From Alphaproteobacteria bacterium (lineage in GTDB: Bacteria > Pseudomonadota > Alphaproteobacteria > Rhizobiales > Xanthobacteraceae): a stretch of 64,000 nucleotides of DNA. The stretch is from assembly GCA_005884765.1 (NCBI GenBank), contig VAZV01000145.1, forward strand, positions 1 through 64,000, given 5' to 3'. Positions 63,280-64,000 of this stretch are shown one piece after another (the first letter of the stretch is position 1; every line of letters begins with the position of its first letter). A program made the translations under genes and the position numbers. The notes under the pieces were generated by a model. It had not been told where the DNA came from, ran no database searches, and saw only the letters and a program-made list of their open reading frames with translations.

Positions 63280-64000
63280 GTGAAGACATTGATCCGCTGG
63301 TTGCCAGGGATCGACACGCTCCGGCGCTATGAAGCGGCGCGGCTGCCGCACGACATTTTCGCCGGACTCGTGCTGGCGACGATGTTGGTCCCGGTTGGCA
63401 TCGCCTATGCGGCAGCATCTGGCGTGCCCGGCATCCATGGCCTCTACGCGACTATCGTCCCGCTCCTGGCCTACGCACTGTTCGGTCCAAGCCGCATCAT
63501 CGTTCTCGGGCCCGATTCCGCTCTCGCGGCAGTCATCCTTGGTGTTGTCGCACCGCTGGCCGGCGGCGATCCCGTTCGTGCCGCAACGCTCGCCGCCTTG
63601 ATGGCCCTGGTTTCCGGGACCATGCTGATTCTGGCTGGCCTTTTGCGCCTCGGCTTTGTGACCGAGCTTCTCTCCAAGCCGATCCGCTACGGCTACATGA
63701 ACGGCATTGCGCTGACCGTCCTGATCAGCCAACTGCCGAAGCTGCTCGGCTTCTCCATCGAGAGCGCAGGACCTTTGCGGGACCTGTGGGCAATTTTCAA
63801 CGCAATCCTCGACGGAAAAACAAACTGGATCGCATTCGCCGTCGGGCTCGGCACGTTGACCGTCATCCTGCTGCTACAGAACAACAAGCGGGTGCCGGGC
63901 ATTCTGATCGCGGTGGTCGGGGCGACTATCGTCGTCGGAGCGCTTGGTCTTGCGGCCCGGTACGGCGTGAAGGTCTTGGGGCCTCTGCCGCAGGGTCTAC
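63280..64000 (+). CDS. SulP-family anion transporter (3' part outside window)
   Basis: The amino part of a SLC26/SulP transporter, an inner-membrane permease for sulfate, bicarbonate or other anions. Motifs are LPHDIFAGLVLATMLVPVGI, then AYAAASGVPGIHGLYATIVP, LLAYALFGPSRIIVLGPDSA and LRLGFVTELLSKPIRYGYMN. About 240 residues are visible; the rest, with any STAS domain, lies beyond the edge. The GTG start follows GAGG at six bases; an ATG twelve bases upstream is possible. Confidence 0.9.
   Translation, partial: MKTLIRWLPGIDTLRRYEAARLPHDIFAGLVLATMLVPVGIAYAAASGVPGIHGLYATIVPLLAYALFGPSRIIVLGPDSALAAVILGVVAPLAGGDPVRAATLAALMALVSGTMLILAGLLRLGFVTELLSKPIRYGYMNGIALTVLISQLPKLLGFSIESAGPLRDLWAIFNAILDGKTNWIAFAVGLGTLTVILLLQNNKRVPGILIAVVGATIVVGALGLAARYGVKVLGPLPQGL

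Overview
The window looks like a chromosome segment of a Bradyrhizobium-type alphaproteobacterium. The evidence is the nifR3(dusB)-ntrB order at the left edge, fused ispDF, a PopZ-family gene beside valS, FixJ/FixK-type regulators, and many small secreted or membrane proteins of the kind common in that group. Species assignment is inference; no rRNA or marker gene is present.

Region 1 (1-13.5 kb) is conserved housekeeping DNA: ntrB (partial), dusB, ispDF, pncC, a RatA/COQ10-like gene, lipA, a 3-methyladenine glycosylase, a methyltransferase, valS, popZ-like, a TolC-family outer-membrane gene and an isoaspartyl-methyltransferase-like gene. I saw no broken genes here.

Region 2 (13.8-19.4 kb) is an integrative element at tRNA-Asn(GTT): a P4-type tyrosine integrase with repeated GCTGGTAATT motifs before it, an AlpA/excisionase-type HTH protein, a large DUF3363 relaxase with no mating-pore genes, and a decayed IS110 fragment. 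I could not find the distal att copy.

Region 3 (19.5-50.7 kb) is accessory DNA with much decay. It holds a sensor kinase, a pflB/focA fusion scar, frameshifted DUF3300 and DUF2092 genes, a degraded GreA/GreB gene, ParB-like scraps, an IS110 transposase with an internal stop, a group II intron, an orphan second atpB, a remnant ABC substrate-binding gene and several peptide-sized membrane proteins. Among these are intact DUF2950, DUF2254, HlyD, PPK2, CBS, LuxR-solo, LssY_C lipoprotein and periplasmic-binding genes.

Region 4 (51-64 kb) is a compact regulatory and metabolic module: a stand-alone receiver, a FixJ-type response regulator, a FixK-type Crp/Fnr regulator, a pore-loop ion channel, a two-subunit CoA-transferase, a MaoC hydratase, and the operon DUF3141(PhaC-like)-pta-ackA-fabI. 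An AI-2E permease, a GNAT protein and a truncated SulP transporter follow.

Regions 3 and 4 are tied together by at least twelve FixK/FNR-type palindromes (TTGAT-N4-ATCAA; nine exact, three near-exact). Most are centred 57-78 nt before a start codon, and several lie between divergent genes. The encoded FixK-like protein has the E-x-x-S-R recognition helix and no cysteine. A second palindrome, ATTGTCC-N4-GGACAAT, occurs before the receiver gene and, as two overlapping copies, before the fixK-like gene. My reading is a self-contained low-oxygen regulon linking acetyl-phosphate/acetate, CoA-ester, polyphosphate and envelope functions. The physiology is inferred; the sites, spacing and gene families are what the sequence shows.
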